Assembly (NCBI RefSeq): GCF_021018745.1
Contig: NZ_CP063845.1
Span: forward strand, 3,286,001 to 3,350,000
Direction: 5' to 3'
DNA: 64,000 bases
Source of the DNA: Gloeobacter morelensis MG652769
GTDB lineage: Bacteria > Cyanobacteriota > Cyanobacteriia > Gloeobacterales > Gloeobacteraceae
Below the pieces are notes generated by a model, which was not told the origin of the DNA, did not search any database, and was given only the letters and a program-made list of their open reading frames with translations. Numbering within the stretch: the first letter of the stretch is position 1; every line of letters begins with the position of its first letter. The translations under genes were made by a program, and so were the position numbers. Below are positions 18,077 to 27,477 of this stretch, one piece after another.

Positions 18077-20581
18077 CTACGGGTAGGGGATATCGCGCAC
18101 CAGTTCTCCTGTACCGGCGTCGCGCAACTGGAGCTTCAGCACGCCGCTGTCCGGGTTGGCAAGCAGCACGGCCAGTTCTGCCTTGCCGCTGCCGTTGGTG
18201 TCGGCCAGTACCTCCAGGTCTCTGGCCAGAAAGTTCTTGTCGAAGGTGATCTGCCGGCTTGCTCCGCTTGCTATGCCTTTGAGAATCACTTGATTGGCGT
18301 GAGCCTGGCCTGTCCCGAGCACGGCAATCTCGGGGCCGCCCTCAGCTGCCACCATCGCCATGGCCCGGGCGTACACCAGGCCGGGATAGTCGAGGGTCGC
18401 TATCGTGGTGCCGGTCTTGCTGTCTTTGACCGTGACGCTGACCGGCGCGTTGCCCTGGAGGACGGCGACTTCAGGGGCGCCGTTGCCGCTGAGATCCGGC
18501 AAGCCGACCAGGTCAGGCACACCCGTCACGCTCTGGAGGGTAACCGAACTGAGGGTCTGCTTGCTGAGCGGGTCAATCACTTGATAGTACGGGTCGGCGG
18601 GCTGCTGCGAACCGGCCACCTCCTTGAGCCTCGAAAGCCAGAGCACCACGAATTCGGGTTTGCCGTTGCCGTTGATATCCGGTATCCAGCCGAAGGTGGC
18701 CGGCTCCTGGGCAGCCAGTCCTCCCGCAGGCGGCGCACCGAGCGAAACGGTGGTCTTGCGGCCCGTTCTGGTGTCGAACAACTCGATGCGCCCCTCCTTG
18801 CCGGAGAGCACGGCAATTTCGGGGTAGCCGTTGCCGCCGAGGTCGGGATAGACATCTAGCTTGCCGACATCGCCAGACGGACGCACTTCGCGGATCAGTG
18901 CACCGCTGAGGGAGTCGCGCACCTCGATGAGCCGGCCGCTCTTATCGGCGCTCAGGCTCTGCACCGCCACCTCGTAGGCACCGTTGCCGTTGACGTCCGG
19001 CAGGGCAATCGCTTCGACCTCCGGGAAGAGATCGTCCCGGTAAGTCATTTGGCCCAGCAACCCACCGTCGCGGGCAGATTTGCGGTAGACGCGGTACCGG
19101 TTGGGCCAGGCGGTCATGTCCGTGCGCAAAACGGCCGGGTTGTTCTCGCCCACTTTTTCAAGCAAGTTGTTGCCGAAGGAGGGACTGTGCACCAGCAGGT
19201 AGGGTGCCATGCCCTTGGTGCTGTAGCGCATCTGGGCGAGGGTTGTCTGCAGTTCCGCCACCTGCGCGCCGTAATCCGCCACACCCACGGCGTTGTCCAG
19301 TTCGTAAGGGTCGCCAATCAGGTTATAGAGTTCCTGCTCCCCCGCCAGGTTTTCCATATATTTCCAGGCGGTTGAGCGCACGCCCGCGTGGGTGGGGGTC
19401 AGTTGCCAGCCCTCGAACAAGAACTGCTCGCGCCAGGAGACTGCCTGTCCTTTGAGAATCGGCAGCAGGCTGCGGCCGTCCACGGTCGCGGGAATCGCGA
19501 TACCGGCCGCCTCGGCGATCGTGGCGGTCAGATCCATGTTGAGCACCAGCAGCTCCTCCTGCCTGGCTGCGGTGGACACGCCCGGGAAGGAAACGACCAT
19601 CGGTACGCGCAGGCTCTCCTCGTAGCTGCAGCCTTTTTCCCACCAGCGGTGCTCTCCCCAGGTCAAACCGTTGTCCGAGGTGAAGATGACCAGGGTGTTC
19701 TCCCGCTGCCCGGTGCTCTCGAGGGCCTTGAGGATCGACTCGACGCCGTCGTCGACCGCCAAAAGCATCTCCAGATAGGCCTGGCGTTCTTTGTCGTAAT
19801 CGGTCTGGGTCTGGGGGCTGGCCGGGCGCAGCTTCTGCACCCAGGTGGGCTTGTCTGAGACATCCTGTTCGTTGTAGTTGGGCGGGCGCCAGGGGGGGAC
19901 ATCGGCGTAGCGCCCGGCGTGCCTTGGTGCGGGGGTATAGGGAGCATGGGGGGCAAACGGTGCTAGAAACAGGAAAAAAGGCTTGTCGCTTGCTGCCGAA
20001 TTGGTGATGAAGGCCACGGCCTTCTGGGTCAGCACATCGGTGGAGTAGTTGGATTCGCTGCGCCCATAGTCTTCGGTGGTGCCGTTGGCGTTGATCCGGT
20101 AATTGTAGTAACCGGCTAGTTGAAAGGTCTGCCATTCGTCCCACCCGGGGGGCGTGTAGAACGCCGAGTAGCTGTAGCCGTTGAAGTATTTACCGAATAG
20201 ACCGGTGCGATAGCCGCTCTCCTGCAGCCAGACCGGGAGCGTCGAAGCGTCGTAGAAGGCGAGTGCTCCGCCAAAAGGCGCGTCGTTGCCCAGCACGCCG
20301 TGGTTGTGCGGGTAGCGGCCGGTCAAGATCGTGGCCCGCGACGGACAGCACAGCGATTGACCTGCGAAGGCGTTGGTGAAGGTGACCCCCTGAGAAGCGA
20401 GCTGCGACTGGAGTTTGGGCATGTACGCGAGGGTGTTCCAGGCCTGGTCGTCTGTCACGATGAGCACGACATTGGGCGGGGGGGCGGCGATAGCTGCGGC
20501 GGTGCTCAAGAACATCCCAATGGCGGCGGTCGCGGCAGAAGCGAGGGCGGATGGCACGGCGGTGGGCGGGCTGCTGTTCAT
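18077..20581 (-). CDS. Exported sulfatase with C-terminal propeller-like repeats
   Basis: An 834-residue exported sulfatase. After a signal peptide (about 1-33) come VLIVTDDQAW with the metal-binding Asp44-Asp45 pair and LCCPSRATILTGR, in which Cys78 is the residue expected to become formylglycine. GYRTGLFGKYFNGYS resembles the glucosamine-6-sulfatase/SULF subgroup. The catalytic part ends near 500. The remaining 330 residues hold about six repeats of the form PD-x-NGNG-x-PE-x-AVL (LPDVNGNGAYEVAVQ, YPDLGGNGYPEIAVL and others), related to FG-GAP/VCBS propeller blades. It is the last gene of a seven-gene operon, with GAGGTGA seven bases before ATG. Substrate is unknown. Activity would need a formylglycine-generating enzyme, which is not in this window. 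Confidence 0.88.
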   Translation of the reverse strand: MNSSPPTAVPSALASAATAAIGMFLSTAAAIAAPPPNVVLIVTDDQAWNTLAYMPKLQSQLASQGVTFTNAFAGQSLCCPSRATILTGRYPHNHGVLGNDAPFGGALAFYDASTLPVWLQESGYRTGLFGKYFNGYSYSAFYTPPGWDEWQTFQLAGYYNYRINANGTTEDYGRSESNYSTDVLTQKAVAFITNSAASDKPFFLFLAPFAPHAPYTPAPRHAGRYADVPPWRPPNYNEQDVSDKPTWVQKLRPASPQTQTDYDKERQAYLEMLLAVDDGVESILKALESTGQRENTLVIFTSDNGLTWGEHRWWEKGCSYEESLRVPMVVSFPGVSTAARQEELLVLNMDLTATIAEAAGIAIPATVDGRSLLPILKGQAVSWREQFLFEGWQLTPTHAGVRSTAWKYMENLAGEQELYNLIGDPYELDNAVGVADYGAQVAELQTTLAQMRYSTKGMAPYLLVHSPSFGNNLLEKVGENNPAVLRTDMTAWPNRYRVYRKSARDGGLLGQMTYRDDLFPEVEAIALPDVNGNGAYEVAVQSLSADKSGRLIEVRDSLSGALIREVRPSGDVGKLDVYPDLGGNGYPEIAVLSGKEGRIELFDTRTGRKTTVSLGAPPAGGLAAQEPATFGWIPDINGNGKPEFVVLWLSRLKEVAGSQQPADPYYQVIDPLSKQTLSSVTLQSVTGVPDLVGLPDLSGNGAPEVAVLQGNAPVSVTVKDSKTGTTIATLDYPGLVYARAMAMVAAEGGPEIAVLGTGQAHANQVILKGIASGASRQITFDKNFLARDLEVLADTNGSGKAELAVLLANPDSGVLKLQLRDAGTGELVRDIPYP

Positions 20582-20638
20582 CGGTGGTCACCTCGTTGCA
20601 ATGGAAGGGTCAGATCAAACGGATTTGCGTTTGCGCAT

Positions 20639-22051
20639 TTAAGAGGTCACCCGGAAGCGGCGGGCGCTGGTCGCTGTGCCGGCCGCAGTGGTGACGGCGA
20701 TCGGGCCGCTGGTCGCTCCTGCGGGCACGATGGCGGTGATCTGTGTGCCTGAGATCACGGTGAATTGGGCGCCCACGCCGCCAAAGGTCACGGCGGTGGT
20801 GCCGGTAAAACCGGTGCCGGTGATCGTCACCTCGGTGCCGACCGGCCCGCGCCGGGGGGTAATGGAGTCGATCACGGGTGCTGCGGTCCCGTCGCCGGTG
20901 TTGATGAGCACCCCGACGTTGCTGGCAAAACCGTTGGCGACCGCCAGGTCGAGATCGCCGTCCCCGTCGAAGTCGCCTGCCTCGACGCCGGTGGCCCCGT
21001 CGCCGCCGGTGGCGAAGGTGAGTGCGGCGGTGAAGGTGCCGTTGCCGTTCCCCGGCAGCACCGAGACGTTGCCGGCATCCCTGCGGTTGGCGGTGATCAC
21101 ATCCAAATCGCCGTCCTCGTCGAGATCACCGATGGCAATGGCCACGGGATAATCGCCCACGGCAAAGTTGCGGGTGGCGCCGAAGGTGCCGTTGCCGTTG
21201 CCCAGCAGTACCGAGACGTTGTCGACGCCGCGGTTGGCTGTGACGAGATCCAGATCGCCGTCTCCCTCGAGATCGCCCACGACGACATCGGAGGTGCCGC
21301 CCGCAGCAGGGTAATTCTGGGGAGCTGCGAACGTGCCGTTGCCGTTGTTCAACAGTACCGAGACGCTGCCGGAAAAGACGTTGGCCGTCACCAGGTCCGG
21401 GTCGCCGTCACCTTCAAAGTCCGCGATGGCCAACGCAGAGGGGCCGGAGCGGGAGGGAAGGACAAGGTTGCGGGGCGCACCGAAGGTACCGTTGCCGTTG
21501 TTCGACAGCAGCGAAAGATTGTCGGAGTAGCGGTTGACACTGATCAGGTCGAGATCGCCATCGCCGTCGAGATCGCCTGCCGCCACGTCGGCGGGAAACG
21601 TTCCGTTGACTGGATAGTTCACAGCCGTGGCAAAGGTACCGTTGCCCCTACCCGTCAGCACCGAGAGATTTCCTGAAGTGGTGTTGGCCGAGATCGCGTC
21701 GAGATTGCCGTCGCCGTTGAGATCGGCCAGGGTGGGGACATAGGGCCTGCTGCCGACCGGGAAGTTCTGCAAAGTTCCGAAGGTGCCGTTACCGTTGCCC
21801 AGCAGTGCGGAGAGCGCGCTGTTGCCGAGGTTGGCGGTGACGATGTCGAGGGTGCCGTCTCCATCGAGATCGCCGATGGTCATACCGCGAGGGGTATCCC
21901 CCACGCCAAAAGTCTGCGCAGGAGCAAATCCTATCTGTGCCTGAACTGGTGCGGCGCTCAGCGCCAGCGTCGAGGCCAACCCGAAACCGATAAGCCGCGC
22001 TTTTCGGCTGGATAGGGTCGGGAGCAGTGTCGAAAAGATCTTGAGAAGCAT
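20639..22051 (-). CDS. Exported FG-GAP/VCBS propeller with C-terminal IPT/TIG domain
   Basis: A 470-residue secreted protein. The signal peptide ends near APVQAQ (residue 39). Seven calcium-binding-like FG-GAP repeats follow, each with D-x-DGDG-x-LD (for example GDLDGDGTLDIVTANL and GDLEGDGDLDLVTANR), interleaved with LLGNGNGTF motifs. Seven repeats fit one seven-bladed beta-propeller. The last 85 residues form an immunoglobulin-like IPT/TIG domain (ITPRRGPVGTEVTITGTGF). The likely role is carbohydrate or protein binding outside the inner membrane. It sits 38 bp after the hydrolase gene and 57 bp before the sulfatase gene in the same operon. Its ribosome-binding site is weak. Confidence 0.85.
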   Translation of the reverse strand: MLLKIFSTLLPTLSSRKARLIGFGLASTLALSAAPVQAQIGFAPAQTFGVGDTPRGMTIGDLDGDGTLDIVTANLGNSALSALLGNGNGTFGTLQNFPVGSRPYVPTLADLNGDGNLDAISANTTSGNLSVLTGRGNGTFATAVNYPVNGTFPADVAAGDLDGDGDLDLISVNRYSDNLSLLSNNGNGTFGAPRNLVLPSRSGPSALAIADFEGDGDPDLVTANVFSGSVSVLLNNGNGTFAAPQNYPAAGGTSDVVVGDLEGDGDLDLVTANRGVDNVSVLLGNGNGTFGATRNFAVGDYPVAIAIGDLDEDGDLDVITANRRDAGNVSVLPGNGNGTFTAALTFATGGDGATGVEAGDFDGDGDLDLAVANGFASNVGVLINTGDGTAAPVIDSITPRRGPVGTEVTITGTGFTGTTAVTFGGVGAQFTVISGTQITAIVPAGATSGPIAVTTAAGTATSARRFRVTS

Positions 22052-22089
22052 AATAAGTACCCGATGAAACGACCTTTATGAACAGCGCA

Positions 22090-23091
22090 TTAAAAACAGG
22101 CCCACTCCCGTGCGTAGGCAAAGTCGCGCTCGTTGGCGGGAGCGGTGTGGGGTTTGTCGGTGGGAGTGGTGAGTTCCACCCAGTTGTGATTAGGATTCGA
22201 TTCGCTTGTGGATTTTCGCAGGCCGAGCGTCTTGTAGTTAGCTGCGATCCCCGCGTAGTATTGATCACCCTGGTGCACCACCCCCCGAATGCGCTCGACG
22301 GGCGTTTGCCAGGACTTTTCGCCCACCCAGTGGGCGGAGACGGTCTCGACCGAGCCTCTGGGTGGGTCGGCCTGCGTGGTGGAATCGACCGGGGAGGCCA
22401 GAAAACACAAACGCTCGACGGTTTGATCCCGGGCGAGGTACCCAGCGTGTCCTCCACCCTGGCTGCTACCCCCCAGGCGCAGCTTGCGCCAGTTGATGGT
22501 CTTGCCGCTGATCGCGGCTGGAAAGGGAAAGTCCGCGGGCAGGTAACGCTTGAGAAAACCGATAAGCGCGTCGAGGCGATGGACGATGCTGTTGGCCTGA
22601 TCGACCTGCACCTCCGAAGCGACCGATGTGCCGTAGACAATCTCTTCGCGAACCGCTCCGTAGCAGCTGCTGCGGTTGCCGCAGAGGGTGCCGACCGGAT
22701 CGGCGTTGGCATGGGCCAGCGAGATCACCAGGTAGTTTTGGGCCATCCCCTCCTCCATGCTCTGGCCGGGGGTGAACAACTCCTGACCGGGATCGAACGG
22801 TTTGCCGCCCGAGCCCAGCAGATATAGAAATACTCCTTGCAGGCGATCGAGATGCTTGGGAATGCCCACGACATGGTAGCCGTAGCCCCGGCCGGAACCG
22901 TCGTCGATGGTGCGGTCGGTGAGGCTCGGTTGGATGGCGCAGACGACACCGGCAGGCACGTCGAGCTGGCTGTCGGTTCTCTCCGGACAGACGGCCACCG
23001 GTTGCGCCTGCGCCGGGGCAAGCCATAGGACGGTGCCTACCGATAAACTGCTCAAAGTAAACTGAACGCACGGGTGGATGCAGCGCGGCAT
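22090..23091 (-). CDS. Exported GxSxG hydrolase-like protein (paralogue B)
   Basis: A 333-residue exported protein with a signal peptide ending at QAQ (residue 30). RLGGSSQGGGHAGYLARD carries a GxSxG nucleophile elbow with candidate Ser210, as in alpha/beta hydrolases. A conserved Cys pair (TLCGNRSSCYG) and terminal Cys residues suggest disulfides and periplasmic or extracellular location. It is clearly paralogous to the product of 27474-28481: shared stretches include VCAIQPSLTD versus VCVIQPSLTD, GYGYHVVG, EGMAQ versus EGIAQ, and P-x-DKPHT versus P-x-NKPHT. The general look recalls the poorly studied BPSS1187-type family. An esterase role is an inference. AGGAG lies six bases before ATG. 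Confidence 0.7.
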   Translation of the reverse strand: MPRCIHPCVQFTLSSLSVGTVLWLAPAQAQPVAVCPERTDSQLDVPAGVVCAIQPSLTDRTIDDGSGRGYGYHVVGIPKHLDRLQGVFLYLLGSGGKPFDPGQELFTPGQSMEEGMAQNYLVISLAHANADPVGTLCGNRSSCYGAVREEIVYGTSVASEVQVDQANSIVHRLDALIGFLKRYLPADFPFPAAISGKTINWRKLRLGGSSQGGGHAGYLARDQTVERLCFLASPVDSTTQADPPRGSVETVSAHWVGEKSWQTPVERIRGVVHQGDQYYAGIAANYKTLGLRKSTSESNPNHNWVELTTPTDKPHTAPANERDFAYAREWACF

Positions 23092-23127
23092 AGGATTCTC
23101 CTGGGTGGATGGGCGTGGCGGACCCCG

Positions 23128-24303
23128 CTACGGCTGAGCCGGCCCGAGCCCGGTGTCGACGCGGTAGATCGAAGTGGTGCCGGGGACGGAGATGCTCGTG
23201 AAGTAGATATACGGTCCTTTGTCGGTGATGAAGACCTCCGGATCGAGGCGTACCCTCGCTTCGGGCGCGCTCAGCTGCCGGTAGAGGGGAGCGGCCGGAT
23301 CAACCCCCGCAAGCCAGATGTCCGACGGGGTGATGAGCTTTTCTTCACTGGTGCCGCTCACGGTCGAAGTCGTCATCGAAATGTACGATTTGCCGTTGTG
23401 CACAAGGATTTCTGGAGACAGGATGTACGGCCCGACCGATGGGGGCCTCAGCGCATGGATCTTTTGCCAGAGGCCATCGATTTTGCGGTACACGTCGATG
23501 CGCAGTTCGGCCACGACGGTAAACAATACGTATTCGTTGTTGAACTCCGGGGCCCGCCACATGACACTGGCCGATTTGGAGACGGAGTCGAAGGTGAGCT
23601 GTTCGTAAACTTTGGTGTCGATGTCGTACAGGTACACCTGCGAGACGCCCTGGGCATCCAATTTGTTGACCAGCATGGCGCGCAGCCCCGGCACCCAGCG
23701 GCCCGGAAACAGGGTGCCGGACAGAATCTCTTCGCTAGCCGGGTCGTCGAGTTTGCGCCAGTAGTTGCGCACCTGGACGATCGACTCGCTTTCGAAGTAG
23801 TAGGCGTAGGAAATGCGCGGCTCGGAATCAGCGGCGTCGGGGCTGCCGAAGGGCAAATAGCGGTTGGCGCTGCCCGGCAGAACCTCGCCAAGCCAGTCAG
23901 TGCCGTCGAAGCGGGCGCGGCCGATAGCAAAGCGACCCTCGCCGTCGTACTTGGTATAGACCACCTGGGCTCCGGCGCTCGAGAACGCCCACTCGGGTCC
24001 GTTGCGGGTCAGTTTTGGCGGCACCGCCCCGGTGTCCACCAGCACGCCTTTGCCGTTGCGCGGTGAGAAGCGGCCGCTTCTGCGGCTGACCTCGCCTACC
24101 CAGACATTGCCCTCGCCGTCGATCCAGCAAAAGCGGCCCCCCGCTTGATCAAATTCCGGATCGCTGATGCCCACTTGCGGCCCGGCGATCAAAACATCTT
24201 CGCCAACCTGGGCCAGGGAAGGCGGCTGCCAGGCCAGGGCCGCGCAGCTAAAAAGCATCGCAACAACGGCATAACGAGAAAAACCGAGGGAAGGGAAATG
24301 CAT
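23128..24303 (-). CDS. Exported TolB-like beta-propeller protein (paralogue 1)
   Basis: A 391-residue exported protein beginning with a signal peptide (about 1-30, ending SLAQ). The body is beta-rich with blade-like repeats such as GGRFCWIDGEGNVWVGEV, GAQVVYTKYDGEGR, VYLYDIDTKVYEQLT and SYISMTTSTV, reminiscent of TolB/WD40-like propellers. It is strongly related to the product of 41107-42261 over the whole length (DPEFDQ, VDTGAVP, NGPEW, VHNGKSYI, DPEVFIT, GPYIYF, YRVDTGLGP). ATG at 24303 is chosen over GTG at 24309 because CGGAG then has a nine-base spacing. No catalytic motif is visible. It is fourth in the sulfatase operon, so it probably binds the same substrate or scaffolds the enzymes. 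Confidence 0.72.
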   Translation of the reverse strand: MHFPSLGFSRYAVVAMLFSCAALAWQPPSLAQVGEDVLIAGPQVGISDPEFDQAGGRFCWIDGEGNVWVGEVSRRSGRFSPRNGKGVLVDTGAVPPKLTRNGPEWAFSSAGAQVVYTKYDGEGRFAIGRARFDGTDWLGEVLPGSANRYLPFGSPDAADSEPRISYAYYFESESIVQVRNYWRKLDDPASEEILSGTLFPGRWVPGLRAMLVNKLDAQGVSQVYLYDIDTKVYEQLTFDSVSKSASVMWRAPEFNNEYVLFTVVAELRIDVYRKIDGLWQKIHALRPPSVGPYILSPEILVHNGKSYISMTTSTVSGTSEEKLITPSDIWLAGVDPAAPLYRQLSAPEARVRLDPEVFITDKGPYIYFTSISVPGTTSIYRVDTGLGPAQP

Positions 24304-24372
24304 GGTCACTAACTCCGGAATGGAAAGAACGTGTCTTGAAAAAGTGGAGGATGGAAGAGCCCTATGAACCGG

Positions 24373-25902
24373 CTAGCGAAAAAAGCCCTGGGAGGTGCCG
24401 ATTTTGCCGACCACAGCGTCTTCGAATCCGGCACTGGTGAGGGTGGTATCGCCCCATTGGGCGGTACCCTCGAAAAATCCGCAGTAGATATAGTTGCCCA
24501 GGTTGTCGGCGGCCACGGCGTAGGAATAATCATTTCCCGAACCGCCCGTGGGCGTGCTGAGCGAGAGCGGTGCCCCGCTCGCGCCGTCGAGTAAGCCGAT
24601 CAAAAAGTCGGTGCCGCCCTGGGAGCGCACCCGCGTCGAACCGAAGGTGAACCGGCCGCTGTAGGCCCCGGCGATGATCACGTTGCCGCCGATGTCGAAG
24701 TCCACCTCGGTACCCTCGTCGTCGCGACGGCCGCCGAACCCGCGGACCCACACCAGATCGCCGCCGCCGGTCAACCGGGCGACAAAGATATCCTCACCGC
24801 CTGCGGAGGTGAGGACGGTGGAGGTACCCAGGACGTTGAAACTGTTTTCAAACTTGCCCCCGAGCACCAGATCGCCGCCAGTCCCGGCCACCCCCCGTAT
24901 GACGTCGTCGCCGGTGCCGCCGATGGAGCGCGCCCACAGCCAGTCGCCGCCGGGGCCGAGGCGACCGATAAACGCGTCGGCCCCCCCCGCCGCGGTCAGG
25001 CTCGTCGAGCCGTGGCGCGTCGTGCCCTCCAACTGCCCGCCCACAAAGATATCCCCGGTGCCGTCCCTGGCCAGGCCGAGCGCCCGCGCCTGATTGGTCG
25101 CGCCGGGAGTCTGCCCCTCGGTGCGCTGCACCCACTGGAAATTGCCGTCGCTGTCGTATTTGACGATAAAACCGTCGAAATCGGCCGTCACCCCCACCGG
25201 CGGGGTGCCGTCGAAACTGACCCGGGTCGTCTGGTCGCCGCCAAAGGTTCCGGAGATGATCACAGCTGTGGCGTCGACTACACATTCCGAGCCCAGCACC
25301 GGGATGGCCAGGTTCGAGACGACCTGTGCTCCCGGCGTCACATTGCCGGAGACGTACCGCCCGCTCGCTCTGGCCCAGAGCACCTCGCCGTCCGGGTTGA
25401 GTTTGACGGTGAAGGCGTCGGGAGCCAGCCTGCGGCTGTTGGGGGGCGGCACCAGGTTGGAAGTGAGGGTTGTACCGCCGAAGCGAACGGTGCCCGTGAA
25501 TAGCCCGGTGACGTAGACATTGCCCACCGCATCCACGCAGTTGGCCAGCGCCTGATCCTGCAGGGTGGAGCCGAAGGACCTGGCCCAAAGCAGCGCGCCC
25601 TCCGGGCTATATTTGGCCACGGCGATGTCCTCTTCACCGGCACTGGTGAGCGTCGTGCCGGAGTTTGAAAATGTGGCGGTGTCGCCGAAGGTGCCGCTCA
25701 GATAGATGTTCCCGGCATCATCGGTGTCGACCCCGCGCCAGATCTCGGTGGGGATCCCCCCCTCGCGGTAGGTGGCGCTGCCCATCCGTTGCGCCCAGGT
25801 GGTGGGCTGGGCGTGCAGAGGGCCGTAAATGGCCGCTCCCAGCAGCAAAGTGCCGCCGAAGGAGAGGACCAACGAAAGTCGCAGCATTTGAGGTGTCAGC
25901 AT
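24373..25902 (-). CDS. Exported SBBP-type seven-bladed propeller protein
   Basis: A 509-residue exported protein with a signal peptide (about 1-31). It contains seven repeats of the SBBP type, each with a core like GNIYLSGTFGDTATF, then LTSAGEEDIAVAKY and LLWARSFGS. Variants include GNVYVTGLFTGTVRF, GDIFVGGQLEGTTRH and GNVIIAGAYSGRFTF. Seven copies fit a single seven-bladed propeller. No catalytic residues are evident. It lies 27 bp after sulfatase A and 69 bp before the TolB-like gene in the same operon, so it likely serves as a binding or scaffolding subunit. AGGA precedes ATG by nine bases. Confidence 0.83.
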   Translation of the reverse strand: MLTPQMLRLSLVLSFGGTLLLGAAIYGPLHAQPTTWAQRMGSATYREGGIPTEIWRGVDTDDAGNIYLSGTFGDTATFSNSGTTLTSAGEEDIAVAKYSPEGALLWARSFGSTLQDQALANCVDAVGNVYVTGLFTGTVRFGGTTLTSNLVPPPNSRRLAPDAFTVKLNPDGEVLWARASGRYVSGNVTPGAQVVSNLAIPVLGSECVVDATAVIISGTFGGDQTTRVSFDGTPPVGVTADFDGFIVKYDSDGNFQWVQRTEGQTPGATNQARALGLARDGTGDIFVGGQLEGTTRHGSTSLTAAGGADAFIGRLGPGGDWLWARSIGGTGDDVIRGVAGTGGDLVLGGKFENSFNVLGTSTVLTSAGGEDIFVARLTGGGDLVWVRGFGGRRDDEGTEVDFDIGGNVIIAGAYSGRFTFGSTRVRSQGGTDFLIGLLDGASGAPLSLSTPTGGSGNDYSYAVAADNLGNYIYCGFFEGTAQWGDTTLTSAGFEDAVVGKIGTSQGFFR

Positions 25903-25929
25903 GATCTAATTTCCTGTGGGTCCGTTGGT

Positions 25930-27477
25930 TTATTGGTCTTCGAGCTCTCGGCAAGTGGTGCCGCTGCACAGACGCAGCTCAGAGGCGAGCGCACCGAGGG
26001 CGGCGGCTGTGTCGGGTTGGTCAAGGTGTCGGCTTTCGAGTTGGGTGGGATCGGCGTCTAGCGCGTACAGTTCCCGCTCGCCGTTGTCGAATTCGATAAA
26101 GACCGTGTTGGGGTAATCGGTGTCGCGGCTGCCGGTGCGCACACCGGTGCTGTTGCCGGAACCGCGTACGTCGCCGTGTTCCAGCAAAAAGCGCTTGCGC
26201 CATCCCGGCAGTTCGGGATTGGCCAAAAGCGGCACCAGCGACCGGCCGTCCACCGTCAACGTTGGGGTAGCCCCTGCCCACGCGGCGATGGTCGGGGCCA
26301 GGTCGATGTTGACCGCCAGTTGCCCGACCAGGCGCGCTGCCGTGCTGTCCGGCAACCGCACGACCAGAGGCACCCGGATCGATTCCTCGTAAATCACGTT
26401 CTTGCCGGTCAGGCGGTGCTGGCCGAATAGATAACCGTTGTCCGAGGTGAAAAGCACGATCGTGTTGCCCAGGACGCCGCGGCGCTCGAGGGCGGCGATG
26501 AGCGAGGCCGTCAGATCGTCGACGGCGCGCAGCGATTCGATCTGATCGCGGTAGATGTTGCCCAGACAGTCGATGCTGCGCTCGCTGAGCAGGGGGGCCG
26601 CCTGCACCCAGGTGGGTTTGTCGGAAACGTCCTGTTCGTTGAAGGCCGCTCCCTGGGGCAGCGGTACCTGGCTGGCGCTGCCCTGGTGGCGCGGCGCCGG
26701 GCGAATCGAGCGCAGGCTGTTGGGAAACAGACGGCAGGAGGAAACGCCGGGGGCCACCTCGAAGTGCGGGGCCACGGGGGCCACGCTCAAAAAGAAGGGT
26801 GCTGTGGCGGCCGCGTCGACAAACGCCACCGCCCGCTCGGCCAGAACGTCCGTCTGGTACTCCTCCGGCGGTTCGGCCGGATCTTCGCCGTAGTCAATCA
26901 GCGTGCCGTTGTCGTTGAGCACGTAGTTGTACATGGTGCCGGTGATCAGTGCCTGCCAGTCGTCCCAGCCCGGCGGAATATAGGTCGGATCGTCCAGGGG
27001 GCTGCGCCGGTTGCGGTCGGACCCGTAGCCGTTCAGGTACTTGCCGATATACCCGGTCCGGTAGCCCGCCGCGTCCAGCCAGGTGGCAATCGTCGATCGA
27101 TCGTCGAAGGCCGAAATAGACCCGTCCGGCGGGGTATTGCTCTCGACGCCATGGTTGTGGGTGTACTGCCCGGTCAACAAAGTCGCCCGCGAAGGACAAC
27201 ACAGCGACTGGGTGGTGAAAGACTGTCTGAAGCGGGTGCCCTGATTGACCAGCCGACTGGCGATCGCCGGCAAAAATCCCCGGCCCAATGCCTCGTCGAA
27301 CACCTGCTCAGAAAGATCGTCGGTCATGATCACCACGACATTGGGGGGCTGCTGGGCAACGGCCGCCGTCGACATCAGTGCCAGGCCCAGCCACAAGCAC
27401 ACGGCACACCGGACAAGCCCGGCCCAGGCAAGCGACCCCGGATTTGGACGGTGTTGAAAAGTGCCGGCTGTTTTCAT
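25930..27477 (-). CDS. Exported sulfatase (paralogue A)
   Basis: A 515-residue sulfatase with a signal peptide ending near AVAQ (residue 42). The metal-binding pair Asp53-Asp54 sits in VVIMTDDLSE. The formylglycine motif is LCCPSRATLLTGQ with Cys93, followed by YTHNHGVE. GYRTGYIGKYLNGYG and NEQDVSDKPTWVQ are shared with the sulfatase at 18077-20581, showing common ancestry. Unlike that protein it has no C-terminal propeller and is close to the usual family length. The start codon overlaps the stop of the upstream hydrolase in ATGA, so the two are translationally coupled. TGAGGA is six bases before ATG. Substrate unknown; the motifs lean to the glucosamine-6-sulfatase/SULF subgroup. Confidence 0.9.
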   Translation of the reverse strand: MKTAGTFQHRPNPGSLAWAGLVRCAVCLWLGLALMSTAAVAQQPPNVVVIMTDDLSEQVFDEALGRGFLPAIASRLVNQGTRFRQSFTTQSLCCPSRATLLTGQYTHNHGVESNTPPDGSISAFDDRSTIATWLDAAGYRTGYIGKYLNGYGSDRNRRSPLDDPTYIPPGWDDWQALITGTMYNYVLNDNGTLIDYGEDPAEPPEEYQTDVLAERAVAFVDAAATAPFFLSVAPVAPHFEVAPGVSSCRLFPNSLRSIRPAPRHQGSASQVPLPQGAAFNEQDVSDKPTWVQAAPLLSERSIDCLGNIYRDQIESLRAVDDLTASLIAALERRGVLGNTIVLFTSDNGYLFGQHRLTGKNVIYEESIRVPLVVRLPDSTAARLVGQLAVNIDLAPTIAAWAGATPTLTVDGRSLVPLLANPELPGWRKRFLLEHGDVRGSGNSTGVRTGSRDTDYPNTVFIEFDNGERELYALDADPTQLESRHLDQPDTAAALGALASELRLCSGTTCRELEDQ

